Source of the DNA: Spongilla lacustris
Lineage: Eukaryota; Porifera; Demospongiae; Spongillida; Spongillidae
Assembly (NCBI GenBank): GCA_949361645.1
Contig: OX442421.1
Location: 7,332,888 to 7,396,887 of the forward strand
Direction of reading: 5' to 3'
Length of the DNA: 64,000 bases
The position numbers and the translations under genes were made by a program. Below the pieces are notes generated by a model that saw only the letters and a program-made list of their open reading frames with translations, had not been told where the DNA came from and did not search any database. Shown piece by piece: positions 31,701 through 43,537 of the stretch; the stretch's first letter is position 1, and every line of letters begins with the position of its first letter.

Positions 31701-34700
31701 TGTTTACATTTAAGTCACAAATTCATTCAACCACAGAAGTTGATTATATGCCAAGGACACTTGTACGACAACGGAAGAAAGTTAAGCTACAGATATGGTG
31801 AGTCAGACTGTCTTTACCCCATGTTCCTCCCACACCACCTTCCCTCTCCTCTCACACCACCTTCCCTCTCCTCCCACACCACCTTCCCTCTCCTCCCACA
31901 CCACCTTCCCTCTCCTCCCACACCACCTTCTCCCTCCTCCCACACCACCTTCCCTCTCCTCCCACACCACCTTCCCTCTCCTCCCACACCACCTTCCCTT
32001 TCCTCCCACACCACCTTCCCTCTCCTCCCACACCACCTTCCCTCTCCTCCCACACCACCTTCCCTCTCCTCCTACACCACCTTCCCCGTCCTCCCATACC
32101 ACCTTCCCTCTCCTCCCACACCACCTTCCCTCTCCTCCCACACCACCTTCCCTCTCCTCCCACACCACCTTCCCTTTCCTCCCACACCACCTTCCCTCTC
32201 CTCCCACACCACCTTCCCTCTCCTCCCACACCACCTTCCCCGTCCTCCCATACCACCTTCCCTCTCCTCCCACACCACCTTCCCTCTCCTCCCACACCAC
32301 CTTCCCTCTCCTCCACATCTAAACTCATACTGCATACCTTCATGGTGGTTCCTTCCTCTTGTACGTCACCTGACATGGCCCCTGCTATATCCACCTATGA
32401 CATCACTTCCTTCTCTCCCTCCTCATATAAGGGACACTCCTGGTCAAAAGAAATTTTGGGGCGACACTTGTGAATTGCTTAGGAGGAAGTGCGTGACGGT
32501 CAGTATCATTATAAACAGTTGGCATATTGAATGTGTAGGTAAACATAATATATAATTGTTAGGTACTATGACAGGAGTAATGAGGCTGAAGGCCCTGGGT
32601 TGTAATAACAAGGGCAGCTAAGGACCTGAGTGTGCTGAGTAATATGAATCCTGGCAGTGTGTACACTGTGTGACTATAGCAATGTGTACATACAGCAACC
32701 ATAAGGCTTGCCACATAGTAGCCAAATAATTCTGGGACTAGAAGTGAAGTACTCACCTATGCAGGGACAGCTGTCAATTATGCAGCCTTCACTCTAGGTG
32801 CGAGGGGGCTCTGTGGTACTATTATCATATGTCTCTAAACTATTTATGATGGAATTTCAGTGCAGTCTAACAAATTAGGGGTGTGACTGAACGATTTAGT
32901 TGGGCGTGGCCCGACCTTAGTGTGGCATACACCATGCTAAGGTCGGGCCACGCCCAGCTAGAACGTATCTGTGCTAGAACTCTGGGACAATGGGCCGTCT
33001 GGGACCCTTCAGAGACAACGGGTAATACGGGACTGTCCAGGATGTTCTGGGATGGTTGGCAACTATGTTACCATTGGCAACAGCTCTCCATTGGTCTGGT
33101 GTTCATGGCACTGCACTACGCAACTGCCACAATCAGCCTGTGGTCATGTGACCTTACTGTGGTCATGTGACCTCCTATGGTCATGTGACCTTACTGTGGT
33201 CATGTGACCTTACTGTGGTCATGTGACCTTACTGTGGTCATGTGACCTTACTGTGGTCATACAAGTCGGACAACCCAAGAAGTACCCCAAAATTGTTCAT
33301 GAATTACTTTTTTGCACCGAATGTTCAGTGCTCAATTTGATTGCACAGGCTTGTTGGGTGTTATAAATAGTTGTACCTATAAAATTTAAACAAATAGCGC
33401 TCGTTTAATCTTCATGTTATGATAAATAGACGACAAAGCAGCGATAAATAACGTTTTCATATCACTGCTTGAGCACCGCCATCAGACTTCATATAGTACA
33501 CAAACACTCAGCGATGGTTCATACACGATTTCTTTAAACTCTAAACTGATTTAGAACTGTTAATTTCAATCCGCAGTGGTGTTATAGGCCGAAGTATTAC
33601 ACCTACTAACCCGAGTTAGATCAGGGTGTTGGAGGTAACGCACAGACACACAAAATTTATTACGGATACTATAATGATATTGTAATAATGCCACAAAGAA
33701 TGATGAAGATTGCATAAAAGAGCCAATAGATATGGAGAATTAAAGTTAATGAGCTAACAACCTTAGATGTTATTGCAGCGCATAGCGCGTGTGATGATTA
33801 TTTAATTTGTGGTGGCACATATATAGTGACTACTAGCTAGAATGATATCAAACATATGCAACACACATGCCTGTACAGATTTGATGAAAGGATAACATTG
33901 CCCTGGCTGAATTCAATGCCACTGTCATACTATATGTTGTATTTGATACGCTGCACGGCCATCATACGACGAACCTGTGCTATTTTGCATGCAGTTAATA
34001 TGATTGCACATCATTGGCATACTGAATTGAACACGACTTGCAATGTCTCCACTGCTTGCGATCGGTTGTGTTATTTGATGCTGATCAATTACTTACATGC
34101 CATGTATACACTCGTGAAATCGCGACAAAGAAGTAACTCCACTGTGTCAATTAAATACACATGTCAATGAATTTTAATTATTGTGGTTGTGGTTATGCGG
34201 CCAAGCAAGTTATAGCCTGTGCCTAATTATAGTGAACAACCTATGCTATAACCGTTTATAACTCTGTACAGGTTCACAGCCAAACCATTTAAATAATATT
34301 GGTATGACACATACTTGTTGTACTTCATAGCATAGCGCTTTATTACCAGTATGGGTGAGCGATTGGTTACTACGCAAAGATTTGAATAATTAATTAGAAT
34401 TATTCATAAACTTCAAATCCTCGTAGCCTCTTTAGTACGAGGCTTCAACTGAATATTTTTTAGTTGTTATAATAGTTCCTTCCCCTTTACCAGGAAGTGT
34501 TTATGGAACTGTTTGGCTGTGAATGGTTCGGGAGATACTTGAGTAGCATGCATTTGGGGAACTTCTCGAGTTGTCCGACCTGTATGACAGGACCTACACT
34601 GTTTGGATGATATATGTAACCTTCAATCATGGCTGCACAGTACTGCAGGGAAGCATTTATTGTCTAAATGCTTAGGGGAAGTATTCTTATTAACATCTGG

Positions 34701-37700
34701 GCGTGGCAATGGTGCCATGGTAACGGTAGCATATATAGACCTCTTGGCTTGCTCTCCAGGGGTGGTGACTGCTTGGAGTTCACTGGTACAGCTCCATGCA
34801 ATATATTTAACAGAGTGACTGGCACTACACTTACTGCATGGCCCACCATGCTTAGCTCCCACCTCCATGAAAGATGTGATTATATGATAGGCTCACTCTC
34901 ATCCCATTGCACCCCTGTGGACCAGAGATGCACTCTGAAGTACTAGTGGGCTGCTTGGGCCAATAGGTGCACGTGACACCATTCCATGACATAAATGAAA
35001 CTTGGTGTGCCAGTATAGGCTGGAGCCCCAACTACCAGTTAAGGTGGATCCACGTGCATGGCTACACATGGTGTACTTTGGATGTAGACTGGGGTGTGTG
35101 GTCCAATACATGTACCTACACTATAAGTAATTCAATTCTTTGATCATTGCCCCTCCCCCTTCCAGTTCTGGTGCCCCTATAATATGTCACCTTTTTCTTC
35201 TAGGGGATCATATTGGTGTATGACATCACCAATCAGAGGTCTTTTGACAGCTTGCCATACTGGTTGGAGGTGATTAAGAAGGTGAGGTACAGCCTGGGGA
35301 CCAGTTCATATTATTTGTATGACCAACTACAATAGTAAGAGGGGAGGGGCCTGCACTAATAGGCCTTTGGGTGTCTACAGTAAAGTCCTGTCATCATAAA
35401 TCTGGGGATCAGAAAATAATGAGAAAACTTATGGTTTGTTATGATGTTGCATATCCTTCCTTCCGGTCTGGTTAGCTGTTCAGATGCAATGTCCATTGCA
35501 AACCAGTGATAGGCCTTATGTCCATATCATTATTGATGTGTTAACAATAACTGGGTTTGCAGGGCTAGGGAGCACCAATTGGATATTCCAGTATATTGCC
35601 TTCATCAGGGTTCCAGTCAGGACTGTGTGTAGTCTGGGGTTCTGCCCCAGAAGCTTTCACATTCTATGCTTCAAACCCCGCAACAACTGCAATTATACAT
35701 GTCACAGTGATGTCACAGTGGCGCACACATGTATTTAAGAATTGGAACCTACCTAGGTTCTATGTAGGATTTGAAGTTTCGTGAATACGATTAGCAGAAC
35801 ACCCAATCCCACATGCACTATTGCTGAGCAGAATCAAAAACTGATTATCATTATTAATAGTTACAAAGTTTCAGTCATTACATGTACAGTGCGTATCAAT
35901 ATGTCGTCAAAGTTCAAGAATATCGTTCTGTAAAGCCAAAAGGAAAAAAAAGTCACAGCTGCTGCTGACATGTACTATAAGGGTGTGGGTGTGGGACCTC
36001 CCCCGTGAAGCGCATTTAAATCTAACCTTATGCATGAAAAAGTGTTTTCTTTAGCAAATCGACAAGGACGCCATTGATCTCTCATGCTCAATGATTCACG
36101 CCCTCATCGTATCAGATTCGTGATCTTTGTTCGCGTTTTTTGGAGCTGGCTGCTGTCCGTCAAAGATGTCAAAGTGCAAGTTCAACTCAAATACTCAAAG
36201 GTCCTGATCACAGCAAGCCATCAGTATCTGGCCTATCAGTTAATTTGTGGATGATCTGGTACATGTAGATCTCAATCAGATGGGTGCAAAACCCCCTTTA
36301 AACTTCCTTACACTGATCATGAGGAGTCAGAGGAACAGGATCCTGCTCAGGATGGTCCTCTATGGGATATAACAAGACTGATATAATGAAATTAAACTAA
36401 ACGAGTGCACAACACATTAACTAGCCCCACCAGGCCACACCTCTATGTTATTACATACATCATGCCACATAAAAATGAGTGAAACAAGATATATAAAATT
36501 AATTTAAAAATATAAATTTGGTGATGTAGGATTTGTATATAGTGCTAGACACCAATTTAGTTAAAAGAAACAAGGAATTATGGAGATCATACATTCATTA
36601 ATTTACAAACCTACATTTAGTGATTTCAGGCAGGTAGATTTGCTAAATAATCCCATAATTCCTTGTTTTACTTTTTTAGTGTCTACATCATCTATTAAAT
36701 TTTTATATCTTGTTTCACTCATTTTTATCTAACTCGAGTGTGTCTGGGAATGCCATATCTGTGATAATATGGGACAGTGTCCGGGCTTGTGGGGTTATAA
36801 TTTTATAACTATAAAAATTGCACGTTGTACTAAGCAACACATCTTCGCAACGGTACTACGTTTTCCTTTCAAATTTCGTACACTTGTTCCCACACCATTT
36901 CTCTGTGTGAAAATCGATTTTTGTGATCTACACATTTTCCGTGCCGTGGATACAACAATCGTTAACCCCTCGGGTTAGAAATCCTCATTTCTCCACGTAC
37001 GAGAGTTGAAAATGCGTCAAATTCGGTTTGCACATAGAGGAGTCCTGTAACTATTGGTTTGTTCTGTTCGTTAATTTCTATATCATCCGTTACGGAGATA
37101 CAGTTGAACAAACTACGGGCACGTTTTCCCGCTTGATTCGCGCCAATGATTTTGGCAAATCACGTCCCGCTCAGTGAATGGGAAGGCGGTGATTATAACA
37201 TTGGCGCGAATCAAGCGGGAAAATGTGCCTGTTGTTTGCTCAACTGTATCTCCGTAACGGATGATTCAGAAAGTAACGAACAGAACAAATCAATAGCTAC
37301 AGGACTCCTCTATGCACACTCCGAATTTTACGCGTTTTCAACACTCGTACGTGGTCTAACCCGCGGGGTTAACAATTGTTGTATCCACGGCACGGAAAAG
37401 GTGTAGATCACAAAAATCGATTTTCACACAGAGAAATGGTGTGGGAACAAGTGTACGAAATTTGAAAAGAAAAGGTAGTACCGTCGCGAAGATGTATTGT
37501 TTAGTACAACGTGCAATTTTTATAGTGATAACCGATTTTGCTGGACACTGTCCCATATACAGATGGGGCCTGTTTGGGGGGGGGGGGGGGGGGGGGGGGG
37601 TTGCCTGTTTACTCTCTGAAGAATACTTCAGTGGTTTCTGGCCACAATGACGACTGCTTAATACATCAATAGATCAGCCACAAAGCTAAGTTAGTTAAAG

Positions 37701-39066
37701 ATTGAAATTTGTGTAACTCCCTTTACAAAAATCATAAAACTTGGCAGTAAGTTTCAAACTTGTTGGTTCTAGTGCTTTAGCATAATCGCCAACATTGTGA
37801 CGAAGATACAATGCAATAAACCTCTTATCCTAGTGAATATTATCTTATCAGATCTGGAAGGAGAAACTTGAGTTAGCGTTTTCTCTCTTGACTGCGGCTT
37901 TCAAAGCATCAGCAGTTTACTACATTGTATAGGCATTCAACTGCTCTATCCAAACAGCTCGCTAAAGTCCAATTGATTCTACAATACATCGGCAGGCAAG
38001 CTTTTGGCCTGCAAATGAAGTAACTCATATAGTTATAAAGAAACGTTAGTTAAAGCGGTTAAGCTATGATAAAGTTTAATACTATACCACTGAATCAATG
38101 AATTGTTTCAGTCACTCCACATGCATGGACATGTATGCAACATAATGCATGCTGCTGTGGCCTTACCTTATTTATTTATTGTTTGCAATGTAATGTTTAA
38201 TTCTGTAGATAGAGACTGTATTATTGATTGTAGTCTTGCTTTAGTCCAAAAAACTGCTGCATAAATAAACTAATCGTATACTGAGAGGCTGCTGATCAGT
38301 AATTTCTTCTCTGCTACTTTGGATGAATAGCATTTGTTCAGAAAAAAATAAATCATATTCTCACACCACATCCTCTCAGACATCAATGTAATGTGTACCT
38401 TTGCCTGCTTGTGGTTTGAGCACCATAAAAGGAGAGCAAGGCTATAAGAGGAGGGGCATGTTGGAAGTCACCATGACCAATGGCATAATTAATAAGACAC
38501 TGCTGGGAATTGCTCAACCCGATTCGTATAGGAGGTAATCTTTAAACTAGTGTGGTTAACTCCAAACTGGGCACAGCCTTGGGGAGCACTTGATAAGAAG
38601 TGATATTGATGGATTCATGTGCATGTCAAAGTAGTTATAAATAACTACCCAGCATAATCAAATGCCAACTGGTGGCAATTTGTATATCTGCGATTATCAT
38701 ATCCTTCAGAAATGTCCTGATGCTGAAGTACTGCTGGTAGGGAACAAGAGTGATCTTGACTCTGAGAGGGTTATCAGCAAAGTGAGGGGGCAACATTTGG
38801 CATCAAGCCTCGGAATCTCCTTCAGAGAAATCAGTCCTAAGAGTGACATCGCAAGTGTAGATGAGGTAAGTGGTGTGTGGGTGTATATTGTGTCACTCAC
38901 CACACCATACTTTTGCTTTTCAGGCATTTGATACCTTGGTCAGTGCTGTTCTAGCAAAGGTAAAATGTTTGCTGGTATTACAATAATGATTTAAATACAT
39001 GTGTTTGGTTTTCAGATTAAGGACATTGAGGAAGAAAAGAAGGCTGGCAGATGTACTGCTATGTGA
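28446..39066 (+). CDS. Rab-like small GTPase, copy C, seven exons
   Basis: Exons: 28446-28563, 31737-31797, 32432-32492, 35204-35281, 38710-38865, 38924-38959, 39016-39066. The joined frame is open for 186 residues. Motifs: GDSGIGKS at 13-20, Thr38 in KSTKE (switch I, very divergent from PTIG), WDTPGQKKF at 60-68, [12 protein letters not shown] at 83-94, NKSD at 118-121, ISPK in place of the usual SAK, and CTAM at 183-186 (CAAX-like). Exon lengths equal copy B except exons 1 and 7. The donor after exon 3 (TGC|gtgacg) is weak but placed by homology. Exons 2 and 3 differ from B at roughly 20 of 61 and 22 of 61 positions, mostly changing residues, while exon 5 differs at 10 of 156. Introns carry three or more mobile elements. 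Open frame and motifs suggest a working, fast-changing GTPase, with effector-loop changes that may alter partners. Confidence 0.75.
28643..28792 (+). repeat. (GT)n microsatellite, intron 1 of copy C
   Basis: About 150 bp of GT with CG interruptions, 80 bp after exon 1, at the same place as in copies A and B. Confidence 0.95.
29024..29478. mobile_element. hAT-type MITE with 8-bp target duplication
   Basis: Left end CAGTGGCGGAGCTAGG, right end CCTGGCTCCGCCAGTG. They are flanked by GTGCCAAC on both sides (29016-29023 and 29479-29486), a perfect 8-bp duplication. The interior is C-rich, with poly-C runs at 29063-29081 and 29346-29361 and four ~43-bp tandem units (29091-29260, word TTTAAGCTTGTACAGTGAAG). 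No coding. Confidence 0.8.
30271..30319. repeat. Short hairpin, 18-bp imperfect stem
   Basis: TGTCCCGACCTCTCAGGCC is followed after a 7-bp GC-rich gap by GGCCTGAAAGGTCAGGACA. It lies in intron 1 of Rab copy C. It could be a tiny MITE or a transcribed stem-loop. Confidence 0.6.
31009..31647. mobile_element. TIR element with 9-bp target duplication (Mutator-like)
   Basis: Ends TAGTCTCGTGCCCAGACCC at the left and its complement at the right, with terminal inverted repeats of about 70 bp and essentially no mismatches. GGGAAGGAC flanks both sides (31000-31008 and 31648-31656), a perfect 9-bp duplication. Nine-base duplications are typical of Mutator-like transposases. No transposase inside, so non-autonomous. 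Lies in intron 1 of Rab copy C. Confidence 0.8.
31826..32321 (+). repeat. 22-bp CT-rich minisatellite, intron 2 of copy C
   Basis: About 22 units of the same minisatellite as in copies A and B, starting 28 bp after exon 2. It creates long open frames on both strands; the 285-codon + strand frame (31698-32555) crosses exon 2 and the array and is not a gene. Confidence 0.95.
32897..32960. mobile_element. 64-bp hairpin MITE
   Basis: TGGGCGTGGCCCGACCTTAG and its complement, with a ~14-bp loop. Flanks GAACGATT and GAACGTAT agree at 6 of 8 positions, compatible with an 8-bp duplication. Intron 3 of Rab copy C. Confidence 0.65.
33139..33262 (+). repeat. 19-bp minisatellite, about six units
   Basis: Units of TGTGGTCATGTGACCTTAC in tandem, inside intron 3 of Rab copy C. 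Confidence 0.9.
36469..36728. mobile_element. MITE with ~24-bp terminal inverted repeats
   Basis: Left end AAAAATGAGTGAAACAAGAT, right end its complement, plus inner inverted blocks around ACAAGGAATTATG. About 260 bp, AT-rich and non-coding, in intron 4 of Rab copy C. A TA target is possible but not distinctive. Confidence 0.7.
36769..37556. mobile_element. Large foldback element, copy 1
   Basis: Starts ATGGGACAGTGTCCG and ends with the near complement. Arms of about 370-390 bp pair along most of their length, around a short centre that contains a GCGAATC-rich block. Inner words GTTCTGTTCGTTAATTT and CCGTTACGGAGATACAGTTG recur in all copies. Non-coding. In intron 4 of Rab copy C. Confidence 0.8.
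37576..37600 (+). repeat. Poly-G tract, 25 bp
   Basis: A G run 20 bp beyond the foldback element. Confidence 0.95.
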
Positions 39067-39150
39067 ATTATAACTGTTACTGTCGTTCATTGTGTAATCA
39101 TGGATCCTTTCTCAGTGGTGACATCATCTATCTTGTTGCTTTAATACTTG

Positions 39151-39258
39151 CCAAGTATAAAGAATGAATTCAATGAAAGTTGCTCTTGTAAAACCCAGCC
39201 TTGTGAAATGCTACTTTTCTGTATGTGTTAACAAGCATGTATAAGCATCAGTTGGGTG
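39151..39258 (+). repeat. ~110-bp dispersed repeat, copy 1
   Basis: Shares GAATGAATT, GTTGACAAGCA-like and CAGTTGGGC-like words in order with 41945-42060, which abuts the retroelement copy at 42080. It may be an unidentified short element or part of the Rab array 3' flank. Confidence 0.5.
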
Positions 39259-39486
39259 GAAGTGCACTATTTTCTCCATCACCTTTGATGGCTATATTCA
39301 GCCAGCCATAAATCTTAGCCATAACTAGTGGCTTGGGGGAGGACTGGTGAATAGTCACAGCCTGGTGATCGATGGTGTCATGAGCCCAACTCCTGGCATT
39401 TGGCTCCATTGGAGTGGACCTTGTGAGCATCTGATGAGCTGCAAGGGCTGCTGTAGCAGCCTGTTGGCACAACTTGCCCAATATGG

Positions 39487-39735
39487 CAGGGCAGAGTGGT
39501 GATGTAATGGTGTGATGTCTAATGCCCAAGATGGCAGGGCAGAGTGGTGATGTCTAATGCCCAAGATGGCAGGGCAGAGTGGTGATGTAATCTAATGCCC
39601 AAGATGGCAGGGCAGAGTGGTGATGTAGTGGTGTGATGTCTAATGCCCAAGATGGCAGGACAGAGTGGTGATGTAATGGTGTGATGTAATCTAATGCCCA
39701 AGATGGCAGGGCAGAGTGGTGATGCAATGGTTTGC
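39487..39735 (+). repeat. ~43-bp minisatellite
   Basis: Five to six units sharing AATGCCCAAGATGGCAGGGC, with unit lengths varying because of small internal insertions. Confidence 0.85.
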
Positions 39736-40859
39736 ATGTATTTATTTAAAAGTGGGCACAAAAGTGGATTTAGGGAGCTATACTGTAAACTTCTAACCGG
39801 ATTGTCAAAGAATCATTACACAAAGCTATTGTCTAACTAGATCATCAAATAATTGTCTATGACGGTGCACAGATTGTTGCATAAGCCAAGCCGCAAACTC
39901 ACACCACCAACATCATCATTGTTTCCTGCTTTTGACTTGCACCAAATTCAAGGAGCAATTGATGGATATTGTTACTGTTATTGTCAACCACATGCTTTCC
40001 TCTTGTGCCTCTAAAAGATATTTTCACCTGGCTTTCAATAAGTTACTTATGAGGAGGTGGAGCCTCATCGATTTGTCCTTGTAATCAATCAACACCTCAT
40101 CAAACAATTCTTGCCACTCCACAATATCACCACCTCCACATCACCACCACCTCCAACCTGAGGGCCCTTGGACTGAGAACTCATGTCCTGCACATATCCA
40201 TCAAGTTGATGTGGACACTACCAGGTGTGGTCTTGAGTGTTCATTCACACAAGGTGTGGTGGTGGCCTGGGCCCCTACTAAATTGAATCAGATGGCCATG
40301 AGAAGTGTCAGTTGAGTCGAACTATCCTGATCATGTAATGGTGAGGGGATGACATTTGCACTGTACAGATGTAAAGATGACATCTGTGTGCGGTAAATAT
40401 GAAATATGCGATAAACATATTCAAACACATTTAGCGTGTTGTTTTGTACCTGCAGCTTATTATCACATTAATTTATCATGTTATTATTTTTAATAATTTC
40501 ATTTTCATTTTTATGTTTAAAATTATATCATATATTGTAAAGGAAGGTCAAAGGGCCCCCAGGTGACGATAGTATCAAATGATGGATCCTGTTAGCACGC
40601 TTCTTATCAATGCGACTATTAATATGCAGTGCGTTGTAATGGACAAAAATTATGCATAGCTCATCCCCAAAATACATGAAATGCCAGGAATCAGATTGGT
40701 ATTTGTCCTGGTGTCCATGCATACGTACGGTAGGTTTTTTCTATCCACTGTAGGTTTCTCAAGGAAAAGAGATCGATGGACCAGGCCAAGTTGTAGAAAG
40801 GACACTGTTGTGTCCACACTGACAGGTTTCTGTTCTCAGTTCCACCTCAGTTCTCTACA

Positions 40860-41580
40860 CATACTCTAGAAAATGAGCCATGATTAATAATAATATTATA
40901 TCATGTTCTGAGATGAAGGATTTTAGTTCAGACTTATTTAGGGGATCTGGAGCTGCAAGGATTCCCTTCACCCTTTCTCCTCTTGGCTGAATATTGGTGA
41001 CCCAGAAAAAATCCACTGTTTTCTGGGAAGAATCTACCCTACCTCTAAAAAACAAGCCTCCGGTTAGCTTCTTTGCAACCCTGCATGCATGACAATGGAC
41101 ATTGCACGCTGCCACATGGCAGGGGCATAGTCAGTGAAACTGAAATGGTCCTATAGGTGTGTGGTGATTGTTGGGAGTGGTTGTCTCTTCTCCTCAACTT
41201 CCATCTGCTTAAATGCATCAGCCAAGGACTCTTCATCTATAGAGCAAAGTAGCCCAGGGCCTTCATAGCATGGATGAGGATCCGGAAGGAATACTTTATC
41301 ATAGCTTGTAGGCCTATAAATCCTCAGTTATGCACAAAGACATTTCCACTACCAACAGCAGATGAGGTGTTTACCATCCTTGCTGGGGATAGTCATAGAC
41401 ACTTGCTGTGCAAATGAGCTGTTTTTCCCCTCCCTCAATCTTTCCCACAGAATTTGTTGTCTATGATACCAGACAGGTAGGTTGTGAGGCGGAGTTTGGT
41501 AATCATCACATGATCCTTCTTCCCCTCCCCTTTCCCTAAATAGGTTAAGATGCGCTACCTTGTCAAGCTTAAGTTTCACT
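40860..41580 (-). pseudogene. Weak coding remnant, unknown
   Basis: On the minus strand, pieces such as YHRQQILWERLREGKNS (about 41420-41470), DAFKQMEVEEKRQPLPTITT (about 41160-41220) and a Cys/His-bearing block CNVHCHACRVAKKLTGG (about 41050-41110) look like protein but lie in different frames with stops between. Probably a decayed transposon gene. No family named. Confidence 0.3.
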
Positions 41581-41638
41581 TCAAGTGACTATTAGCCTTC
41601 ATAAGTTTCACCTTCATATTCTTATTTTAACCTTGCGA

Positions 41639-41639
<1 letters not shown>

Positions 41640-41674
<35 letters not shown>
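41640..41674 (+). repeat. (CA)n microsatellite
   Basis: A short CA run of about 35 bp. Confidence 0.9.
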
Positions 41675-41768
41675 CAATATACATACAGCAATATACATGT
41701 ACATGTAGTTTGTGTACTTGCATGTTTTGTGGCTGACTATCAAATTAGATTCACACACAGTCTGGGCC

Positions 41769-41793
41769 GGGGGGGGGGGGGGGGGGGGGGGGG
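41769..41793 (+). repeat. Poly-G tract, 25 bp
   Basis: An uninterrupted G run. Confidence 0.95.
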
Positions 41794-41944
41794 CAGGATA
41801 TATATATTATCATACAGGTACAGGTGCATGTACTTATAGCTAGCTTGCACTATCTTCTCTGTGGTTAGAATTTTACAACAAGCACACATGCGTACAGGCA
41901 TTGTATATTCATTATTGGAGCATGACCTTTACATGTAATACTGT

Positions 41945-42060
41945 GCCAAGCGTAACGAATGAATTTTGACGGAAGTCGCTCTTGTAACTAACCTAGCCTC
42001 ACTAAGTACTTTTCCATATGAGTTGACAAGCACACCTGCGCATAAGTACCAGTTGGGCAG
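41945..42060 (+). repeat. ~110-bp dispersed repeat, copy 2
   Basis: Relative of 39151-39258, placed immediately outside the end of the retroelement copy 2. Confidence 0.5.
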
Positions 42061-42079
42061 ATTACTACTGATCAGCCAT

Positions 42080-43333
42080 CTTTATAATGGTGGATGTCTC
42101 CCTGTGCTCCAGTCTGAGTCCAAACCATTTCACAACTAGTGATGCAAAATAAGTTGTACTCTATAGTAACAGTTGGTATTTGCAAAGCAATTAATATGCA
42201 ATTTGGTTTGATTTGTGAATTAAGGGGTTAAGGTGCAGACTTTCAAGCTACCGGAAGTTGCTGACCCCCAAAAATTGAAAAACATGACTACGCTTGTCTC
42301 ATTAGCAACTTCCGCTGTATAATATATAATATTAACACACACATACAGCAATCATACATATATTAACTAATAAATGGTTCAGACTACTTCAATGCATGAT
42401 TGAGTAAAGAGAGGCCCCACCCTCAAAGCCCAGGCCACTTCTCCACTTTACTCTGGAACCCTTTAGGCATAGGCTGGCTGCTCTGATGATGGCAAACGAA
42501 ATCCTTGCTCTGATGTAGCCACATGTTTGTGCATAAGACTTTTTCCATTTGCTTGCAACACATGTGGCCATTCTCTTCAGGAAGTGCTCTGTTTCCCAAT
42601 GAAGAAGTCCATCAACTGAAGTCACAAAGGGTGTAAAAGTATCTCTACAAGCTTCCACTGCTTGCTTGTAAATCCTCATTTTGTCCTGAGCTCCCAATTC
42701 AATAACTGATTCTGGCAAGCGATTGCTGTATAGGATGGGGCATCTGTATCAATAACCTTGAAGTCAAATAGTGCCTCTGCTTGAGGTTGCCAAACACCAC
42801 GTACTCCCAAATCCAGCCTCAATCCTGAGTCACCTACTTGTGTTTCTGCCTCTCTAACAATTGGCTCTCTGACGACCTGTGTCCACACCTGTGTGGCAAT
42901 ATCTCCAATGTAATCTCTGATCTCATTATGTCTCTGGATAACTAGGCCACCAACCTTACAGACAAGAGCATGTTGCAATGTTAATGAGGCTCCACAGCCA
43001 TCACACTTTGAAGGTAGGTCTGTTGGGTCATGCATATAGCGAACCGCCAACCCATCTCTAAATTGAGCTGGAGACAGGTCAAAGTGGCAGGTAGTGATTG
43101 GAAGGACTGATAACAATGCTGATGTTTTGCCGGAAATAGCTCTTTTAATGGCTCTTTTCGCTTTGATGTGAACTGCATTAAAATATTGTCAAGTACAGAT
43201 TGGTAAGTCTCTTCCTTCGTGTTAACATGGTGTTTTCTAGCAGCCCAAAGTGTCTCTATATGTTGTGCTGGATCAAAGACATCAGCTCCTTTCACTGCTT
43301 CAACTAACACTTTAGTTCCTTGTCTGGATGTCT
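42080..43333 (-). mobile_element. Retroelement 3' end, copy 2 (RT tail, CCHC, nuclease-like)
   Basis: Nearly the same sequence as 5950-7197. On the minus strand it reads CDGCGASLTLQHALVC, GGLVIQRHNEIRDYIGD, DLGVRGVWQPQAEALFDFKV and a basic tail ending at 42389. Copy 2 keeps RHNE and the D...FDFKV nuclease-like core in one frame (42676-43116), so it is less damaged than copy 1, but frame changes remain near 42700 and 43120. The 5' side is cut at 43333, where homology to copy 1 stops abruptly and unrelated C/G-rich sequence leads to the gypsy LTR stub. Confidence 0.65.
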
Positions 43334-43462
43334 GGGAGAGGGGGTGGTGCCTCAGGTGGGACATGCTGCCCCTCTGGGAGCCCACACCTGGGGAGTCACA
43401 CACCCTCTTGTAGCTGTTGAGCCTGTCCTTCTTGTGAGGGATGGGGGCAGAGGGGAGAGTTT

Positions 43463-43500
43463 GGGTAGTTAACACTTCTCCATCCGGTTAGTCCGTTACA
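43463..43500 (-). repeat. Truncated 3' LTR of gypsy element
   Basis: Thirty-eight bases starting TGTAACGGACTAACC (minus strand) match the start of the 5' LTR at 36 positions or so, right after the polypurine tract. Beyond 43463 the sequence is unrelated, so the LTR is cut. Confidence 0.8.
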
Positions 43501-43537
43501 TATGTCCCCTTCCTCAAAGAATACGTCCCGGATTTAT

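Larger units (their letters stand above)
39067..40859. other. 3' flank of Rab copy C and intergenic DNA
   Basis: The first ~90 bp match the 3' flank of copy B. A ~110-bp repeat (39151-39258) recurs at 41945-42060. A minisatellite occupies 39487-39735. Nothing else is recognised. Confidence 0.5.

Noticed and set aside
31826..32321. Regular 22-bp repeats that could suggest a CRISPR-like array
   Set aside because: Units are contiguous with no unique spacers, and the genome has spliced genes; it is a minisatellite.
31698..32555. 285-codon + strand frame
   Set aside because: It runs from exon 2 of Rab copy C in the wrong frame through the 22-bp minisatellite; the opposite strand is equally open because the unit has no stops.
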